Source of the DNA: Gnetum montanum
Taxonomy: Eukaryota > Streptophyta > Gnetopsida > Gnetales > Gnetaceae
DNA length: 55,781 nt
Reading direction: 5' to 3'
Assembly: GCA_015680685.1 (NCBI GenBank)
Contig: MNCI01009064.1
Location: 254,806 to 310,586, forward strand
Positions within the stretch are counted from its first letter, which is position 1. Each line of letters opens with the position of its first letter. A program made the position numbers and the translations under genes. Below the pieces are notes generated by a model. That model was not told where the DNA came from. It worked only from the letters and a program-made list of their open reading frames with translations, and made no database searches. Positions 1 through 11,511 of the stretch are shown here, one piece after another.

Positions 1-189
1 AACTGGGATCCCCAAACAAGGGAGAGCCGCCTCTTATTTATAGACATGGCGGCGGACTGCGATATCGCGTACGCGATATCGTAGGGAAGGATGCGATATT
101 GCGTACGCGATATCGCGGGGGATGCGATATCGCGTCGGCTGCGATATCGCGTACGTGATATCGCGGCCGACGCAAACCGCGTCTCATCA
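1..189 (+). repeat. Family E LTR, 3' part, with CGATATCG palindromes
   Basis: This segment matches the end of the complete E solo LTR at 35869-36625. Both share a TATTTATAG box (here 35-43), a run of CGATATCG motifs, and the terminal GTCTCATCA. Positions 60-81 form a perfect 22-bp palindrome: CGATATCGCGT followed by its reverse complement. Diverged versions follow at about 93-115 and 123-163. The palindromes lie downstream of the TATA-like box, so they would be transcribed and could fold as hairpins. CpGs are dense here, unlike in the decayed second copy, which suggests a younger insertion. The left end lies outside the window. Confidence 0.7.
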
Positions 190-425
190 ATAACACTTCA
201 AAGTGAAGCTCAAAGTTGTAAAGGTAGTGGGATCCTTAAAAAATGAAATTCTAACCTTATTCGAACCTTACTAGGTTGAGTTAATTCATAGCGTTGAATC
301 ACTCCGAAGTGAAGCTTAGAACTTGTATAGGGTGTGGTATCCTTCAAACCATAATTTGGAAGGAACAAAGTCCGAAGGTATGCTTGTGAACTACACTTTG
401 AGTGTGGACTGCCCAAGTTGGGAAA
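190..425 (-). repeat. Two inverted copies of a ~105-bp LTR minisatellite unit
   Basis: Read on the minus strand this matches the tandem array at 1331-1645, including the ATGGTTTGAAGG-type start, the CACCCTATACAAG stretch and AAGGATCCCAC. The two units here are spaced 106 bp apart. They lie in the opposite orientation to the other array, so the gag remnant between them is flanked by an inverted repeat. Confidence 0.6.
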
Positions 426-484
426 CCACGTTAAAATTGGTATGTGCTTTGTGTCAAAGATTTTTCTTGGGGAACTTATTCATC

Positions 485-1086
485 CTCTCCTTCTAAGTTC
501 AATGATCCTCAATTTCATGAGCAATAAGAGCACTTTGAAGCTCTTCAAATTTTAGAATTGAAAAGTCTCTAATCTCTTTCATAGTTATGACTTTAGGTCT
601 AAATTCTAGTTGCAATGTTTTGATCATTTTTATTATTACATCACTTTCAAGAAAATCCTTACTTGTACTCCTAATTGCTACAATTAGATCATTAGCCTTA
701 GAGAAGTAATCTTTTATCTTTTCACCTTCTTAAATTTTGAATTGTTCATACTCACTTTGCAACACCAAGAGTTTAGATTGTTTAACAATGGACATGCCTT
801 CATATGTAGCTTCTAAGGTTTTTCAAGTTTCTTTAGTAGTTTCACATCTAGCTATTCTATTAAATTTAGACTTATTTAATGCATAATATACATAATTGTT
901 TTTCTTTAGAATCTTACATAAACTTATCTCTTTCTTCTTGTGCCCACTTGCTCTAAGGCTTGATGGCCTTTTTTGCTTTGTCGATAGGTGGGGTGTAGCC
1001 TTCAAGGATGGACTTCCATACCTCAAACTCCATTGACTCAAAGAAGCCTTGCATCCTTCCCTTCAAGTAGGTAAAGTGAAACCCAT
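485..1086 (-). pseudogene. gag: Ty1/copia gag (UBN2-type) remnant
   Basis: Minus-strand translation, after correcting stops and frameshifts, gives the usual order of a copia Gag N-terminal region. It has a start at 1086 (MGFTLP), then FFESMEFEVWKSILEGY, an ALNKSKFNRIARCETTKETW block, a YEGMSIVKQSKLLVLQSEYEQFK block and a final REIRDFSILKFEELQSAL block. In intact elements this protein forms the virus-like particle. The primer-binding site and an LTR lie just upstream (higher coordinates), as expected for a minus-strand element. Several stops (for example near 735 and 945) and a lost reading frame show it is dead. No pol follows; the sequence runs into an inverted LTR fragment. Confidence 0.7.
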
Positions 1087-1158
1087 TGAAAATTGGTAGC
1101 TTTGTGTAGGATTTCCCCACCATAATTCACTCTTTTTAGCACAAATGAAGAGTACCAA

Positions 1159-1170
1159 GCTTCGATACCA
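1159..1170 (-). other. Copia primer-binding site (initiator-Met tRNA type)
   Basis: On the minus strand the sequence TGGTATCGAAGC matches the copia consensus TGGTATCAGAGC at 10 of 12 positions. It lies about 70 bp before the gag start and 2 bp beyond a CA-ending LTR terminus. Confidence 0.65.
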
Positions 1171-1172
1171 CT

Positions 1173-2375
1173 TGAGGATCAAGAGCTTAAAAGGTGGTTG
1201 AATAAGTTCCTTGATAAAAATTGCTCTTACCACATAAACACACCAAATTTTACATGGTTGCTAACTTTGGTACATCCACATTCAGAGGGTAGAATCCTTG
1301 CACACCTCCAAACTTTGTTTCTTCAAAAATGTGATTTGAAGTACACCATAACCTTTATAAGATTTGAGCTCTACTATGGAGAGTTCAATTGCTGTGAAAT
1401 CTCTCAACTCTACAAGGTTCCAACAAGCTCAAAATGTGGTTTGAAGGGCACTGCACCCTATACAAGCTCTGAGCTCCACCTTGAAGTGTTTCATCACTAC
1501 AAAACCACTCAACCCTGCAAGATCCCAACAAGCTCAGAATGTGATTTAAAGGATCCCACAACCTTTACAAAGTTGAGCTTTGCATCAGAGTGTTTTGACA
1601 CTGTACAAACAGTTAATCCTACAGGATCTTGAGAAGACCAATGACGATGCCTTCTCACAAGAAGCACATCAACCTTGTAGGGCAACAAAGAAAGAAAAAG
1701 AAAAACAAGAAATGAGTATAACTCAAATTACAAATCCTTGTACAATGAAGCACAGTTCCACTCTCAATCAAACAAATGATGTGACAATTCAAGTACACAA
1801 GTACAACAACATAAGATAGATAATAATGGCTTTTATGTTAACAATGCTTGCATAACACCCAAGAATTTGAAGTCTTCTTATAGCCTTGGAGTTTTCGAGA
1901 ACACTTTGAAATTCATGAAATTGCTATCTAATAGGTAGTGTAGACATCGCCTTTGATATTGGGATAACTCTCTAAATTCATCTTCAACTCTAGGAAGATG
2001 TCTCCTTTTAGAATGATACATCTTTGGGGAGATGTCTTCTTTTCAAAAGAGACGTCTCTTTTTTTGGAAGATGTCTTCTTATGATTAACTTCCTCTTGGC
2101 CAATATGTCTTTTTTTCCTTGGAGACATTTTCTTAACTTTTGAGCTCTAGTTCTTGAGGCTTTCTCTCATTGATTTGGCTTCTTCCTAATCATTGGAGTA
2201 TCTTCATTTAGTTTGTGATCTTTGTTCTTATCCATATGTATCCATGCTTTCATTGTGCCTATGAAGTCTCCATTTTGAAAACCCTTTGTAGATTTCATTT
2301 CCTTGAGTCCTTATTCATGATGTGGAGTTCTTATCATGACCTGTAAACACATCATCCACAATAAACATTCATTGT
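1173..2375 (-). repeat. Copia LTR (approximate limits)
   Basis: The sequence between the PBS and the RNase H tail behaves as an LTR. Its right-strand terminus (minus strand, ...TTGATCCTCA) abuts the PBS. It has no credible ORF. It contains the 105-bp minisatellite (1331-1645) and a cluster of GAAGATGTCT/GACGTCTC words at 1985-2130 (four to five copies, partly palindromic around GACGTC). In minus-strand order the arrangement is RNase H tail, LTR, PBS, gag. That is the order of two tandem elements sharing one LTR. The far boundary near 2375 is only inferred. Confidence 0.45.
1331..1645 (+). repeat. 105-bp tandem minisatellite, 3 units
   Basis: Units begin at 1331, 1436 and 1541 (GTGATTTGAA, GTGGTTTGAA, GTGATTTAAA), exactly 105 bp apart. 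Each holds a CCAACAAGCTC-like and a GAGCTC-like segment. The unit length is a multiple of three, which keeps a 144-codon frame open, but I see no protein family. Confidence 0.75.
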
Positions 2376-2398
2376 TATCCATTTTCCTTAAGATTTTG

Positions 2399-2690
2399 TC
2401 ATACCAATAGGTCAACATTAGTATATGGAAAAATTCCAATTCTTCCAATTAAAGGAGAGCTCTGTACACTTTCAATAGCTTGCGAACTTGACATCAATTT
2501 AAGTCTTAACCAAAGAGAATAATTAATGATACTAAATGTGCTAGATGAGAATTGATCAGTAGTCCTATCCATGAATGAAGTGCACAAGGCACACACCAAA
2601 TAATGCCATGACTTAAGGATAAGAAAGTCAACTTCTAACCTGCAAATAAGGTTCTTTACTAGAATCCCTTGCATGTACCACAATGAACAA
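2399..2690 (-). pseudogene. Ty1/copia RNase H C-terminal remnant
   Basis: Minus-strand translation shows VHAR, then LEVDF, then a TTDQFSSSTFSIINYSLWLRLKLMS-like tail, broken here by frameshifts. This resembles the copia RNase H end, where HARTKHIEVD is followed by DQLADI.TK.LSS.RF..LRSKL. RNase H degrades the RNA of the RNA:DNA hybrid during retrotransposition. The fragment is short and frame-broken, and the match is by eye. The family call is moderate and the catalytic part is absent. Confidence 0.45.
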
Positions 2691-2899
2691 AATTTTAGAT
2701 GCTATCAAAAGGACCTTATATTATTCATGCAACTTTTCTATTTAGGGCCATGATGATTTTCCACCCTTCTGATCTAAACAAACAATTGCTAGCCAACATA
2801 TAACAAGTGAAACATTTTTTAAAACCAAGAATATCTAGTGGCACAAACACCTTAATCAATGGCCAAACACATTCTATCTTTTAGATCTTCCCATTTCAA

Positions 2900-4880
2900 C
2901 TCAATCGTTGGGGGAGATGGCCATCCATGTTAAAATTCTGTGATTACTACTTGATTTTTTTTAACTTTTTTGTTTTACACTATTCTTTATATGTTTTCCA
3001 TTTTCTTGAATATTTTGCAATTTATTATATATATTTTTCCTCATTTAATTTTCCTTACATGATGTTTTCTTATTTATTTTCCATCAACAATCTTGTGCTT
3101 TTACCACAGCTACTATTAATGGAAGTTCATTTAAAACAATATTTCATGTTTAGATTGATTATTCAAATGACTAGATTTAATTTTTAGATTATGAAATCAA
3201 TTAATGAAGCATTAATTTTTGATGATATCAGGCAGTGAGTCCACATCATTTTTCTATTCCACTTAATTCTATGGGATTTTTCATCTAGAAAGCATGACAT
3301 CCTTTCCTAATTACAACTTATAAAGAATCAATGACCTTGATGCTTAACAAACTTGGAACAAACCAAGAGGAATGGACAAGGATGTGTCTTCAAGGGGACT
3401 TTTTTCCTTCTGTACCCAACTACCTTCTTGAATTTTATGGGTATGTTCTTTGGTCTTTCACCACTCCTATTGTTGATCATAAACAGGAAGCATGTCTTTG
3501 CATGATATGGTTTCCATGTGAAAAAAACCATGAAAATTCAAAGCACATCCCTTAAACACAATAATGGGCTATAAGTACTAGTTATGGGGCTGGAAAGATA
3601 TGTTACCCATACTTGAAGGCACCTTTTTAACTAATGTCATTCCTAACTTCTTGCTTCTCTTTTCTTTTCTACTTAGAATGGTGGTTGATCTTTGGGGATG
3701 GTCATGAACTCTTGTGGGTTGAATGGTTTGAAGATGATAATGCAAAGTCATTGGAAGTGGATGGACTTGGTTTTGATTAAGGATGAAATAGTATCTAGTC
3801 ATCCTAACCATAAGCTCTACAAGGACTTCATGTGACTAGGATGTGATACTCCATTACCATTCTCTCTCTCTCTCTCTTTATTTAACTCTTGTCATCCCAT
3901 ACCTAACTACCTCCTATCATGGTCAATTCATGTGTCTATTTTGGTATGTCATAATCCTTTGATGATTTCCTGCATGAATTTTATTTTTAACTATTAATGT
4001 TCATTTATCATCCTTAGTGCCTATGAACTCCTTGGTATGAGGGCATGCAAGGGTATTAATGGCATGAGCTAGATCTGAGGAGGACCCACTTGCATACCTC
4101 TTGGTCATGTTCAGTTAAACTTCTTATCCCTTAATCATTTTTGCACTTGATTTCAATATTTTATCACATCAACATCTAGTTTTACAACTCTTTGACATAT
4201 TCTTTTTTTTTTTTTTTGAAAATCTCCTTTTCTAAGTTAATCTCATACCCTCTTCCATGTTTTGGCATCCTTATAGGCTTTCTTGACATTGTTTGGACTC
4301 TCGTTTTGTCATAAAAATCCTTCAAACTACTTAGCTTTTTAATTGGAAAAATTACTACAAATAGCCAGGTCAACGCATCCCTATCGATGCAACTAGATGC
4401 TTCATTGCATCCTCATCAACATAGAGCAAAATTAATATAAATATGCATTGACACTTAGCCATTTTTTTACATTTTTCTTTGAATGTTAGAGGAGTTCTTT
4501 CCATTTTTAGAGCCCAAAAGACCTTCCAAGCACCATAACTTACCAATCGCTTGTCCAATTTACCTCATTTTTTGATCTCATAGCTACCAGAGATAAGCTT
4601 TATGTTATGGAGGTCACAAACCTTTGGTTTATGATGAAATTTTTTTTGAAATTTTTCTAACTTCCCAAGGTTTAACCATTAAAATAATATTAAAATCATA
4701 TCCCAAACCAAGTTAAACCTCATAAACAAACTCTAGTAGCAAACAAATAAAATAATAATAAATTAATAAACCTACCAAGATCACAAATGAATCTAAGTAT
4801 ATCCCAAATCCATAAGAAAGGTATTAAAAAGAACTAAAAATTATACATTAAAAACAATAATCCATGATTGTGTTTGTGAT
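2900..4880 (+). repeat. Element C, left LTR (partial, AT-rich)
   Basis: No coding region is credible here. The stretch aligns with the central C LTR. Shared words are the AT-rich start (compare 37085-37260), the ACAAANNAAGAGGAATG...AAGGGGACTT block (3345-3410 versus 37475-37500), and the GTTACCCATRCTTGAAGG block (3600-3625 versus 37625 and 37728). A CT microsatellite lies at about 3861-3880 and a T run at 4206-4219. The 5' end is not recognisable before about 2900. Confidence 0.5.
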
Positions 4881-4899
4881 CACACATTGCACTAAAGAG

Positions 4900-5864
4900 T
4901 GAACCACTAGTAGGAGGATCTTCTAAAATAAGGAAGAATTAGCAACAAGGAGGAAGGGAATAACAATAGTAATAGTAAGCCCAAGAACAAGAGGTTGAAG
5001 AAACCCATGCAATGAGACCTCTTTGGTAGGATCCTAAAGTGGGATTTATTTGAAAGATTCCCACTACTGAAACTAGCTATCTTAGGCAAGATGAGGCTCT
5101 AAGGCCAAGACCTAACTTAGAGGTCACACTAATAGAGGTCTGCTTAAAAAATATATGAACCAAGAAGGTTCAGAGTTTAGTTCTTCAAGAACTAAACTTT
5201 GGATCCTTCTTGGAGTTGGCACTCAAGGAAGTCTTCACACAACTATAAGGGTCTCCTATGTGGTCCATTCTTTCCTCTAGTGGAGAATGGTATATGGAGG
5301 AGACCTACCTATTCTAGAACAACTAGCAAGAAGATGCATTAGTTAAGATCAAAGATATCATCATCTCCTAATTAGTTGAGGCTATTATATATATCCTCAA
5401 TTTGCCTAATACTGGGAAAAATTTGGTGGAAATATCAACTTAGGAAGACCCAGAAGTCAAGAAAGAATGGATTCAGTGCTGCTATGGGATGGATTGTAAG
5501 GAGTATGGTGCACTCACAAAGGTAGAGCATGTGTACTTTAAAATCATGGCCTATCACATAAACCCCATGTATAGGCCAAGCAAGATCACAACCTTCTCCA
5601 CTCATGCATGCACCGCTTTGAATGGCAAGCTCCTAGTCAACATCCCATAGCTCATCTATCTAGAGATAGAAAAATAATTTACAAAAAATAAGAAAGGAAG
5701 GAAGACACTTCCCTTTCCATGCCTCATACAAAAATTTTACAAAAGGGAAGGCATAGCATGCTATGCCAATGATAAATTCCACCATGCTCTTGCTGCATCT
5801 TAGTAGAAGATGATGAAGGATAAGGTAATCATGAAGCTTTAGGAAGAGGAGAGGTCATCACCAC
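4900..5864 (+). pseudogene. Element C copy 1 gag-like protein, 5' half
   Basis: Conceptual translation, with many stops and shifts, matches C copy 2 (39150-40000). Shared blocks are VQSLVLQE.NF, GEWYLE, KIEDIIIS.LVEAI, DCKKYG.LTK and YFKI.AY. Near the end it reads LPFPCLIQKFYKREGI. That block resembles the conserved LPFPxLIxxLCxxAGV segment of the 'putative plant transposon protein' domain found in plant retrotransposon gag-like ORFs. The role is probably structural (gag-like), but that is inferred. The reading is cut at 5864 by insertion of element A and resumes at 33302. Confidence 0.55.
5860..5864 (+). other. Target-site duplication of element A, left (ACCAC)
   Basis: The five bases before the A 5' LTR (TGAAACACC...) are ACCAC. 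The same five follow the 3' LTR at 33302-33306. This shows that 5865-33301 entered as a unit. Confidence 0.85.
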
Positions 5865-7711
5865 TGAAACACCACTAATTTCGGCCTAACACTTTGAAAT
5901 GAGAACAACTCAGAGCCTTTTAAGCTTTTGGGGGATAAAAATATGACTAAGGTATGGAACTCACGTTGGGCTAAACCCCTGGGAACTCATGCTAAGCTTG
6001 CCTTGGGAACTCACGCTGAGCTTACCCTGGAAACTCACACTGAGCTTGCCTTGGAAACTCACGCTGTGCTTGGCCTAGGAACTCACGCTGAGCTTGCCCT
6101 AGAAACTCACACTGGGCTTACCCTCAGCATGAGCAACTCCAACGACTTCAAGATCAAGTCAAAGATGGTCCAATATGAGGGTGCAAGTCATCTTCATAGG
6201 GCCACTATTGTCCACTTCAAGTTTCAGCATTCGGGAGTTCGGATTTTGGGCCAGATTGCACAAATTTTCTTGTTCACGTTGAGGTCACGTTTAGCTCATG
6301 CTAGCAACATGAGTATAGTGTGAGCAACTCCAAGAGCCTTAAGACTGAGTCAAAATGGTCTAACTTCAAAGGTGCAAGTCATCCTCAAGGTTCATTGATG
6401 ACTACTTCAAGTCCTAGCCTCCAAAACTCCATACTTTAGGTCCAAAATCACACAAATTTTGTTACTCATGTTGTGGTCATGCTCAGCTCACGCTGGCAGC
6501 ATGAGTCCAGTGTGAGCTACCAAAAGTGGCTCAAATCGAGGCACACCCAAGCTCAGTTTTCAACATGCAATTCACTCGTAGGGTCAACCATAGCCATAAA
6601 ATTGTTGCACTCAAAGAACATGCTTCAAAGATCAAAAATTGGTGTAAAATGTGTCATTTTCATCTTGCTCATGCCCAGGTCACACTGAGGTCACACTGGC
6701 AACATGAGTACAGCGTGAGTACTGATCACACCTAGTCAAAAGCATGCCAAACACATGCTAAGGACACACCAAGACAAAATAAACTCATGCTGGAAGCTTT
6801 TGTGAAACAAAAATACCTCAAATAGCCATAAAACCACTCACATCAGCATCCTACAATAGTAAATTCATGGATTGAGAAGTTCCAAGCAAGTCGAAGTCAA
6901 TTTCTCTTATTGTACACTATCATTTTTATTGTAAATTTTTACCATTTGTGAGCTTGTCAAGCTCTTACACTCCAAATTGTATCTACTTCTATGGGTGTAA
7001 GCTAGCTTGCATAAGCCAATACATGCTATAAGATACAGTGCATCTGGTCAAGAACGTAGCCTACCCATGCATGTCCAGTTCACATGCAGCTATCCATCAA
7101 ACACCTGTCACACGATCCGCATCCCTCTCATCTCTCAGCCATTGATCTCATCCATAAATTCCGCACCCAAGCTTAGCCAAACCTTATAAATACCCCATCC
7201 ATTCACATAAATGAGGTTGGCAATTTTGAAGGTTGACAGCTTTGGGAGCATTGACTAGCAACTTTGGACACTCAGGTGCACATGACTCCTAGCATCCAAG
7301 CACCTGTAAGCACATCACTCCGGGGCTTAACGCTTGACTTTCCATCCACACATGCAACTATGCTTTGACCGGTGCACATCCTTGTTAAGTAATATAATAC
7401 AATTCATTATTGCCTTCCATTACATTTTTTGCTCTATTTTGATCTATTATATTCTTCTTTATATGCAATCGAAATTACGCTTCATTTACATTTCGTACGT
7501 CACCAATTACGATAACCCCAGCGCAAGTCATAGCTTATGCTTGGGGAAGTCCTTGGTTGATTTGCATGCAGACCATCCAAGGCACTCTACCTTCATTTCT
7601 TTCTTTTTCAGCTTGCCCTCACATGAAGTCAGGGTTGGTGGTGTCTCTCTGGTAATGTTTTTACGTTTGTTTTTCCCTTCTAGCCTCACGCCAACGATTA
7701 CAGTCAACACA
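5865..7711 (+). repeat. Element A 5' LTR (1847 bp)
   Basis: It begins TGAAACACCACTAATTTC, as do the D LTRs, and ends ...CAGTCAACACA just before the PBS. A TATA box (TATAAATA) lies at 7185-7192. Positions 5960-6130 hold about six 24-bp tandem units (ACTCACGCTGAGCTTGCC type). From there to about 6720 the AGCGTGAGC word recurs in both orientations. A 131-codon frame through the 24-bp units is a by-product of the repeat period. Confidence 0.85.
7185..7192 (+). promoter_or_regulatory. LTR TATA box of element A
   Basis: TATAAATA lies in the context CCAAACCTTATAAATACCCC. The same box lies at the equivalent place in both D LTRs (28365-28372 and 12071-12078, minus strand). It marks the likely pol II start of the genomic RNA shortly downstream. 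Confidence 0.7.
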
Positions 7712-7717
7712 GAAAAT

Positions 7718-7734
7718 TGGCGCTAGAAGGAGGG
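7718..7734 (+). other. Primer-binding site of element A
   Basis: TGGCGCTAGAAGGAGGG lies six bases after the LTR end. The identical sequence lies on the minus strand at 27782-27800 in D. Such TGGCGC-starting sites prime minus-strand synthesis in plant gypsy elements. I cannot name the tRNA with certainty. Confidence 0.75.
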
Positions 7735-8059
7735 CCAACTTGTTTACTGTCCCATCAAAAAGTTGATCACACTACATTTTAAATGTTGCGCAAACCTGGT
7801 GTCGAACTCAAGCTAAGATTGCTCAAGCCTAGCTTGCTCAAGCCCACCCTAGTCTGCTCACGCTAAACCTAGTCTGCTCATGCTAAACTAATCAGGCGTA
7901 CAACCTTGCAAAACTCTTACGTTACGGCCAGCACTTCAAACTTTGCAACTGCATCATCAAAATCCAAATAGCGTACACACACTACTTAAACAAGCCACTT
8001 CATAGACAGCCTACTGAGTAACGTTCCCACCACCACCACCATCCACTGAGCATAGTGAG

Positions 8060-8310
8060 CTCCTCTCAATACTTGCAACATGCATCTTGCCTAGTACACG
8101 CCCAACTTGTCAAGCTAGCTCACTCACGCCTAGCTTGTCAAGCCTAGTTTACACATGCCCAGCTTGTCAAGCTCAGTTTACACACGTCCAACTTGTCAAG
8201 CTAGCTCACTCACTGCCCAACTTGTCAAGCTTAGTTTACACACGCCCAGCTTGTCAAGCTAGCTCCCTCACGCCCAGCTTGTCAAGCTAGCTTACTCAAG
8301 CCCAGTTTAC
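8060..8310 (+). repeat. Leader minisatellite, ~30-35-bp units, about 7 copies
   Basis: Between the PBS and the gag start, units of the type CACGCCCAGCTTGTCAAGCTAG or CACGCCCAACTTGTCAAGC alternate with CTCAC or TTTACACA. The 67-codon frame here is repeat-derived. D has a different leader minisatellite in the same place (27440-27640). Confidence 0.75.
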
Positions 8311-8320
8311 TCATGCCACT

Positions 8321-11300
8321 ATGGAATCTTCCCAGATCAACGCAATGACACTGTAGATCTCTAACTTTGGGGTTGAGACCTCAAACCCTATGACTGTGAT
8401 AGAACCCATAACTATCATTGAAGAGATAAATCCTTAAGGTTCAACTCGCCAGTCACTTAGGCTATAGGGCAAGGATCCTACTTACACAATCCTCACACCA
8501 GAACAATATAACTTCATTTGTATAAAGATTCAAGCCAACTGCCCTATTGACTGCATAGAAAGAGAAGCAAAGTGAAACTATTAGCTCATTTACAAGGGAG
8601 GTTGTGAGTTCACTCCCTTAGTATTTGACATGATCCCCCTTTTTGAGCCCCATCATCGACTCATATCTCAGCTTCTCATGGCAAGGAATCAAACCTTACA
8701 GCCACCTCCGATAGAGCCTCAGAGCAGAGATGAAGAAGACAACTTTGTGGCCCAATCTAAGCATGGGGATTCATACCATACTATCAGTCCTCATGCCCAT
8801 ACAAACCCATCATTTCAACCTTTCCTGGAAGAAACCATACTTCCTCCTTTATCCGCAAACACTCAAGCATTGGTTTCTCTACAAGAAGTACCCATTGCCA
8901 TTCCCACCTTCCCCATGCCCAACATTCAATCTGATACATCCATCTCCATCATACCTCCGCAAGCACAGTCCCGACAACCCCCTCCTCAAACTAATGTAGG
9001 ATCAATCTTTTAACCTCAAGTAATTGGGATGCCATCAATTATACCAGCTTCCACATCCACCCACTACATACCACAAGTACAAACCCATGGAGCACCTCTG
9101 ATTACTTTAGCCCAAAATGTTCAGGGTGTCACCTCATAACTTGTGGTTGGGCAGTGGATTTCACCAGTTGTACAACAACATCAACCTACTCACTATAATG
9201 TACCACACCCTGTAATCCCATCTCTGAATGTTGCTCTGCCACAACAACCAACAATCCAATAGTCTCCCTTTCCACAGAAAATGCAACAATCAAACTACTA
9301 CCAATCGCAATCTACTCAACCAGCCAGTTTGCCTACTACCCAAGAGTGGGCAGACACAAAGAAAATGATGCACTCATTAACTGAGGAGGTAAAGTGCCTT
9401 AAAATTGCAAACACTGAGGAAGTCAAGGTGTTGGACTTCTACCAAGATGACCCAATCAACCCTTCAGTTCCACCGTTAACCTTACCAAAGGGAATCTCAT
9501 TACCTCAACTAACTAAATATAATGGAGAGGGAGATCCAAATTCCCATCTGGTAACATTTCGACTAGAATGCCTATTGCTTCAGGCCTACCCTCATGCAGT
9601 CCACATGTATTCACTATGGCCTTGATAGGAAAAGCCTTAGACTGGTACCGAGCCTTGCCATGTAACTCCATATCCTCTCTAGAGGATTTGTTACATCATT
9701 TTGTTACTTGTTTCAAATATAATTTAAAGCCTGAAGCCACACTAGATAGTCTGATTCAGATTAAACAGGCACCATTAGAGCCAGTACAAAAATTTATCCA
9801 AAGGTAGAGTGCAGCCCTAAATGAACTTCATGAGCCCATCCTTGAAACATATTTTCTTACCATCCTTAAGGTTGCCATGAATGACTTCATTAAATTAAAA
9901 ATTTATTATTTGAGTGTCCATACTTTTAGTTAAGCATTCGCACAAATTAAGAACATAGAAGAGGCGATGCAAGCAAGTAACGACCCAGCTTACTTAGCCT
10001 TTAGGAGCCAACATGTGAGGAAAGATAAGGATAAATCCAAAACAACGGTAGCAGCAGTGGTGGAGACAGTCCAACCTAACAATTTAGGACAGAAAGGAAA
10101 ACAACCCACAAACATGGATCACACTCGTACATTTGAACGAAAAGATCCTACCCAATACACACCCTTGCCTATGAAGCCTTCACAATTTCTAGATCAACTT
10201 CTAAAGGCCAGGTTAATCAAATAAAAACAAATGTCCCCCATGGCATCCCAAAAACATGATCGATTCTGTGAGTTGGCTAAAAACCCAACTTTAGCAATAG
10301 CCAATGAGCCCCCCGTTCTGAAAGGCTTTAGGTTGGGTAGGTTTTGCAAATATTACCAATGGTGTGGACATGGAACTGACTACTGCTTCACCTTAAAACA
10401 AGATATACAACATATGATTGACAGGGGTGAAATAGTGTTTGACGAGGCAAACCCTGTAAAGCCCCAAAACCAACCCATGGGGGTCTACAAGGATCCTCTC
10501 AATACTAAGGATGCACCATATGTGATTAACACTATCCAGGTGGACAATGGACAAGACATCCCTCGAAAACCTTTTGTAACTCGTAGGGATTCTAAAACTA
10601 TATCTACCTCAATAGCTCCCCAAACCCCTTTTGTCATACGCACATTCCCTGCACCACAAAAACCATTCGTTGTTTATGTACCTCCTTCTATCGTAGCAGC
10701 AACCACACCATTAGAAACTTGACCCACTCCCTTTGTGATCTAGGTGCCAAAACACCCTGACATGCAACCCCCTACAGTTCCCCCATGACCCTTGCGAGAG
10801 CACCTTGTTGACAGGCTGACAAGAGAGCACTTAGAAAAAGAACATCATGAGCACGAATTGGAATCACCGAAGCCCATACCACTAAATGTTGTTCCTATGG
10901 TTCCGTCCACCAGTGAGCCTAGCACAAGTCATCAAGACAAGGATACTAGCACTCTCAGTGTCCCAAACTCAACATCACCAGTTACTAACACAAGAATCCC
11001 TCCACAAGAGATATGAATGCTGGGTCAAATGGACCAAGTCTCCATAGACAAGAGCGTCCCAAGTGGTAAGGATCTAGCAAGTGCATTGACCCAAGTCACA
11101 CAGGCTTTGAAACAAAATAACACCTCCTTAAGACTGTACAATCTAGTAATGACCTCACTGGTACATCGAGAAGCTCTCGTGCATATGTTGACTTCAATTC
11201 CTGTTAGCGAGGACCTTCCCATAGATGAGCCATCCATTTATGTAGTACTATCTCCACAACCTTAAGAATCAGGGCCCACATCCCTAGAATTTTGTGCCAA

Positions 11301-11511
11301 TGATATTAAGAGAGATGAGAAAACTGGAGAGGTCACACCAACCCCTATGTTCATAACAATACAAGTTAACCACTTCAAGATACATAGGGTGCATGTCGAT
11401 GACGGTGCAACAACAAACATAATACCCTTTCCTATCATTGAAAAATTGGGTCTTATAGAGCAAATACAGCCCACAACAACTTTCTTTTTAAAATCCTTCA
11501 ATGGTTCCCAT
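8321..11511 (+). pseudogene. gag: Element A gag-protease, N-terminal part
   Basis: The start at 8321 (MESSQIN) corresponds to the D start at 27436 (METFQIN). Order: a Q/P-rich N-terminus; a retrotransposon gag domain (TKYNGEGDPNSHLVTF, then IGKALDWYRALP and LKPEATLDSLIQIKQAP); a zinc-finger-like CKYYQWCGHGTDYC near 10350-10390, usually C-x2-H (second residue here Y); the linker LVHREALVHMLTSIPV typical of Tat elements; and the start of an aspartic protease (VHVDDGATTNIIP at about 11392-11430). A frameshift near 9590 and stops (about 8354, 9012, 9139, 9260, 9805, 10222, 11016, 11263) break it. It is cut at 11511 by D and continues at 29497. Confidence 0.85.

Noticed and set aside
1198-1632. 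144-codon ORF
   Set aside because: It follows a 105-bp tandem unit inside an LTR, and no protein family is seen.
2927-3187. 86-codon Phe/Tyr-rich ORF
   Set aside because: AT-rich LTR sequence of element C. The matching central LTR does not keep the frame.
5928-6323. 131-codon ORF with LGTHAEL-type repeats
   Set aside because: It lies in the A LTR upstream of the TATA box. The repeat comes from a 24-bp minisatellite whose length is a multiple of three.
8087-8290. 67-codon ORF in repeats
   Set aside because: It is a by-product of the leader minisatellite between PBS and gag, with no conserved counterpart in D.
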